DNA from: Deltaproteobacteria bacterium | GTDB lineage: Bacteria; Desulfobacterota; DSM-4660; Desulfatiglandales; HGW-15 | Direction of reading: 5' to 3' | Length of the DNA: 7,119 nucleotides | NCBI GenBank assembly: GCA_030671095.1 | Contig: DAOVAK010000134.1 | Location: forward strand, 1-7,119 | In this document: one piece after another, positions 4,609 through 7,119 of the stretch | Numbering within the stretch: the first letter of the stretch is position 1 | Layout: the number at the start of each line of letters is the position of its first letter | Made by a program: the position numbers and the translations under genes | The notes under the pieces: generated by a model | What the model saw: the letters and a program-made list of their open reading frames with translations, nothing else | Databases searched by the model: none | What the model was told of the DNA's origin: nothing

Positions 4609-5541
4609 TTGAAAGACAAGCAATTTTACGCCATTCTCCTCGCTTTTACCGGGCTGTTCTCCCTTTCGCCGTTTGCCCTGGATGATTACAATCTCCACGT
4701 GGTGATTGTGTGCCTCTTTTATACCATGATGGCCTCCAGTTGGAACCTTCTTGCCGGGTATACCGGGCAGGTTTCATTTGCACATGCCGCCTTTGCCGGT
4801 ATCGGCGCATATACCAGCGGTATCCTCGCCGCCAAGGCGGGGTTCAACCCATGGGTCGGCGTCGGCATCGGTGTTGTGGCGGCAGCTGTTTTGGGGCTGG
4901 GTGTGGGGGTGCTATGTCTCAGAATGGGCGGGATCTATCTCTCGCTGACCACCCTCGGTTTTTCTGAAATCCTCCATATCATCATCACCAACGAATACGA
5001 ATTCACACGGGGCACCATGGGGCTCCAAGTTCCGGGGCTCATTGCAAATTACTCCAAATCCGCCTATCTGTACATTTTTCTTGCGGGCACCCTCATCATC
5101 TTAATGGTGATATACAAGCTCATCCACTCCAATGTAGGTCTCAATTTCAGGGCCGTTCAAAACGATGAACGGGCAGCGGCCTCACTCGGCGTCAATGTGG
5201 TAAGGGTTCGGGTCCTGGCGTTTACCATCTCCAGCGCCCTGGCAGGCCTCGCCGGGGCATTGTACGGCCACTACCTTCTCTTAGTGACCCCGGAGATCCC
5301 CTCCCTGAACCAGCAGTTCCTGGTGCTTTCCATGACGGTCATAGGTGGCATGGGATCTTTTGTGGGACCCATCGTGGGGGCCTTTGTCCTGGAAGTTCTC
5401 TCCGAATACATCCGGGCATACGGCGAGTATCACGTTCTGGTATTCGGGCTTGTAGCGCTCCTTATGGCCAGGTTTTTTCCAAAAGGGCTTATAGGTCTCT
5501 TACAACGACGCAAGGCCGGAGTCAAGGTGGCTGCGGCATGA
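4609..5541 (+). CDS. livM: LivM-type inner-membrane permease
   Basis: A 310-residue permease, partner of LivH in the membrane channel. It begins with a TTG codon backed by GGAGGG, 25 bp after livH. Characteristic segments in order: hydrophobic helix at 7-23; SSWNLLAGYTGQVSFAHAAF (43-62), the LivM hallmark; RMGGIYLSLTTLGFSEI (105-121); FTRGTMGLQVPG (132-143); and the cytoplasmic ATPase-coupling loop FRAVQNDERAAASLGVNVVR (180-199). Then LAGLAGALYGHY (211-222), MTVIGGMGSFVGPIVGAF (242-259) and the C-terminal FFPKGLIGLL. Eight or more transmembrane spans are visible. Length is at the short end of the family, because many LivM proteins have extra N-terminal helices; this is the compact form usual in LIV-like systems of unknown substrate. 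Good confidence in family, none in substrate. Confidence 0.93.
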   Translation: MKDKQFYAILLAFTGLFSLSPFALDDYNLHVVIVCLFYTMMASSWNLLAGYTGQVSFAHAAFAGIGAYTSGILAAKAGFNPWVGVGIGVVAAAVLGLGVGVLCLRMGGIYLSLTTLGFSEILHIIITNEYEFTRGTMGLQVPGLIANYSKSAYLYIFLAGTLIILMVIYKLIHSNVGLNFRAVQNDERAAASLGVNVVRVRVLAFTISSALAGLAGALYGHYLLLVTPEIPSLNQQFLVLSMTVIGGMGSFVGPIVGAFVLEVLSEYIRAYGEYHVLVFGLVALLMARFFPKGLIGLLQRRKAGVKVAAA

Positions 5542-5567
5542 GAAATCGTACACAGTGGCGTACCCAT

Positions 5568-5573
5568 AGGAGG
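5568..5573 (+). promoter_or_regulatory. Ribosome-binding site fixing a TTG start for livG
   Basis: AGGAGG, 7 nt before TTG 5581, the optimal spacing. The TTG is the first codon that gives the standard LivG N-terminus (LLEGYNISKRFGGVRAL). Confidence 0.8.
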
Positions 5574-5580
5574 TCTTATT

Positions 5581-6300
5581 TTGGCGTTGCTTGAAGGTTA
5601 CAACATATCAAAGAGGTTCGGGGGCGTCCGGGCACTGAAGGATGTGGACTTTACCCTCGAGCAGGGAGAGATCGTGGGGCTGATCGGCCCCAACGGCGCA
5701 GGGAAAACGACGCTCTTCAATGTGATTGCGGGCGCATTCAGACCTACATCCGGACGGGTGATATTTGATGGAGAGGATATTACCGGTCACACGGCCAACC
5801 GCACCTGCAGACAGGGGATAGCCAGGACTTTTCAGGTCACGCGGCCTTTTCTGGAGATGACCTGTCTGGAAAACGTAGGCGTATCCGTGATCAACAGCCC
5901 AAGGCAGACGGCACACGGCGGATGGCAGGAACAGACCCGGAAGGTCCTCGATTATGTGGGCCTCCTGTCCAACGAGACCACCCTGGCAAACGGTCTGAAT
6001 CTCATTGACAAAAAAAAATTGGAGATGGCCCGGGCCCTGGCCACCAAACCGAAAGTCCTGTTCTTAGACGAAGTGCTGGCAGGCCTCAATCCCCAGGAAA
6101 TCCTTCAAGCCGTTGAACTGATCAAAAAATTGAGGGATAATTTCGGATTGACCATTTTCTGGATAGAACATGTGATGGGCGCCATCATGTCGGCAGCCGA
6201 CAGTGTTATCGTCCTGGACCAGGGCGCCAATCTTATGGAAGGGCCCCCTGCCCAAGTGGTAAGCGATCCAAGCGTCATAAAAGCCTATCTGGGCGAGTAA
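5581..6300 (+). CDS. livG: LivG-type ABC transporter ATPase
   Basis: A 239-residue cytoplasmic ATPase that, with LivF, powers LivH-LivM. Motifs in order: KRFGGVRAL (11-19); Walker A GPNGAGKT (36-43); Q-loop Q85 in IARTFQ; Walker B VLFLDE (159-164); D-loop AGLN (167-170); H-loop H197 in FWIEHVM. The signature region is unusual: where LSxGQ is expected, the protein reads LNLIDKKKLEMARALA (139-154), and Walker B continues DEVLAGL instead of DEPxAGL. Related LivG proteins with an 'LTLADRKRLE' style signature exist, so this is likely a subfamily trait and not damage. The C-terminal LivG extension (EGPPAQVVSDPSVIKAYLGE) is intact. TTG start with AGGAGG; 39 bp after livM. The extended insert after the Q-loop is short, as in compact LivG forms. 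Confidence 0.94.
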   Translation: MALLEGYNISKRFGGVRALKDVDFTLEQGEIVGLIGPNGAGKTTLFNVIAGAFRPTSGRVIFDGEDITGHTANRTCRQGIARTFQVTRPFLEMTCLENVGVSVINSPRQTAHGGWQEQTRKVLDYVGLLSNETTLANGLNLIDKKKLEMARALATKPKVLFLDEVLAGLNPQEILQAVELIKKLRDNFGLTIFWIEHVMGAIMSAADSVIVLDQGANLMEGPPAQVVSDPSVIKAYLGE

Positions 6301-6359
6301 CCGTTAAGTGGTTCAGGGTCCGGGGTTGGTAGTTCTGGGAGTCACCAGGACATTGAAAC

Positions 6360-6370
6360 GAGACCTTTGA
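6360..6370 (+). repeat. Short match to the palindromic element terminus in the livG-livF gap
   Basis: GAGACCTTTGA here is identical to 3556-3566, the outer end of the 142-bp palindrome. The flank is similar too: CATTGA precedes it at 6351-6356, as CATTGA does at 3552-3557, and an A-rich run follows (6374-6379). The remaining 6301-6407 gap has no gene and no visible opposite arm, so this may be a worn or solo end, or chance. Confidence 0.35.
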
Positions 6371-6407
6371 ACCTAAAAACCGATGAACCTCTGTCAGGAA
6401 AGAAACC

Positions 6408-7109
6408 ATGCTGAAGATCTCTAATCTGAACGTCTTCCGGGGCGAGACACAGATCCTGTGGGATGTTTCCATTGAAGTGAAGGAAGGCGAAAAGGTGGCC
6501 ATACTTGGAAGCAATGGGGCGGGGAAATCCACACTTCTCCTTTCTATCATGGGCGTATTGCCCCCTTCGGGCGGGGAGATACGCTTTGCCGGAACACCCA
6601 TCTCGGGTCAGAAGGCCCATCAGATCACACGGGCCGGTCTGGCCCTGGTTCCGGAAGGGAGGCGGGTCTATGGGGATATGACCGTCTGGGAGAACCTGGA
6701 GATCGGGGCCTATCCAAAACGGGGCCGGAAAGATCTGGATCAAACCAGGGGTCATGTTATCGAACTCTTCCCCATATTAGCGGAGAGGAAGCATCAGAGG
6801 GCAGGCACCCTGAGCGGAGGGGAACAGCAGATGCTTGCCATCGGACGGGCACTCATGAGCAGTCCACGAATGTTGTTTATTGACGAATTGTCTTTAGGGC
6901 TGGCCCCGCTCATTACCAAAGAGATATTCAAAGTCTTAGACGGCCTGGCCCGGGAGACCACCATACTCTTGGTGGAGCAGAATGTTGAACAGGCCTTGAA
7001 ACATTCTCAGCGGGCATACATCTTAGAGAGCGGCAGAATAACACGAAGCGGCGCTTCCGAAGATCTGGTGGAGGATGAGGACATCAAACGCGCCTATCTG
7101 GGCATGTAA
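6408..7109 (+). CDS. livF: LivF-type ABC transporter ATPase
   Basis: A 233-residue ATPase, partner of LivG. Motifs: Walker A GSNGAGKS (34-41); the Q-loop region carries VPEGRRVYGDMTVWENL (81-97), where LivF proteins typically have E in place of Q; signature LSGGEQQ (135-141); Walker B MLFIDE (155-160). The usual DEPSLGLAP is DELSLGLAP here (Pro to Leu at 161). The H-loop position is Q191 in LLVEQNVEQAL, which is normal for LivF and not a defect. The C-terminal YILESGRI and IKRAYLGM match the family end. AGGAAAG at 6396-6402 precedes ATG 6408 at proper spacing. It lies 107 bp after livG, the longest gap in the permease-ATPase part of the operon. It is the last gene visible; only 10 bp follow, so a terminator cannot be assessed. 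Confidence 0.95.
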   Translation: MLKISNLNVFRGETQILWDVSIEVKEGEKVAILGSNGAGKSTLLLSIMGVLPPSGGEIRFAGTPISGQKAHQITRAGLALVPEGRRVYGDMTVWENLEIGAYPKRGRKDLDQTRGHVIELFPILAERKHQRAGTLSGGEQQMLAIGRALMSSPRMLFIDELSLGLAPLITKEIFKVLDGLARETTILLVEQNVEQALKHSQRAYILESGRITRSGASEDLVEDEDIKRAYLGM

Positions 7110-7119
7110 AAATCTCCTG

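Noticed and set aside
3680..4612. 310-codon plus-strand open frame overlapping livH
   Set aside because: It is an out-of-frame shadow of livH: rich in Arg, Gly and Cys, no family features, while livH in the other frame is a clear permease.
1..7119. CRISPR arrays, tRNA or rRNA genes, phage genes
   Set aside because: I saw no regularly spaced repeats, no cloverleaf or rRNA sequence, and no phage-type proteins in the window.

Overview
The window looks like a chromosomal segment from a Gram-negative, probably anaerobic bacterium of the Desulfobacterota (Desulfobacteraceae-like). This rests on the style of the genes and on a palindromic intergenic repeat that resembles elements I remember from that group. 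No marker gene fixes the taxon, so treat it as an inference.

Layout. (1) 1-641, minus strand: an AT-rich MntA-HepT (MNT-HEPN) toxin-antitoxin pair, with the toxin cut by the window edge. (2) 642-1111: no convincing gene; it holds a 14-bp tandem repeat, a GC hairpin, and the promoter/operator area of the next gene. (3) 1112-1909, plus strand: an IclR-family regulator with candidate operator half-sites lying over its own start codon. (4) 1887-2189: a 100-codon frame overlapping the regulator. It is the first ~65 residues of a class III (PLP) aminotransferase joined in frame to what looks like the last ~30 residues of the same family; the catalytic middle is missing. A terminator-like hairpin sits at its end. 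(5) 2276-7109: a complete branched-chain-amino-acid-type (LIV/HAAT) ABC transporter in the order binding protein, two permeases, two ATPases (livK-H-M-G-F type).

How it fits together. The iclR, aminotransferase and LIV transporter order suggests a catabolic or salvage unit: import of an amino-acid-like compound, transamination, and control by an IclR sensor. The enzyme has been gutted by an internal in-frame deletion, while the regulator and transporter look intact. The true substrate cannot be read from the sequence, so 'branched-chain amino acid' is only the family label.

The most unusual non-coding DNA is between livK and livH (3464-3725). A near-perfect 43-bp hairpin is followed by a 142-bp imperfect palindrome with 15-bp perfect terminal inverted repeats. 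This is a REP/MITE-like insertion in a place where it could protect the binding-protein mRNA and set its excess over the membrane components. An 11-base match to the palindrome's terminus recurs in the livG-livF gap. I see no clearly new multi-gene system; the points most worth a second look are the deleted aminotransferase and the palindromic element.
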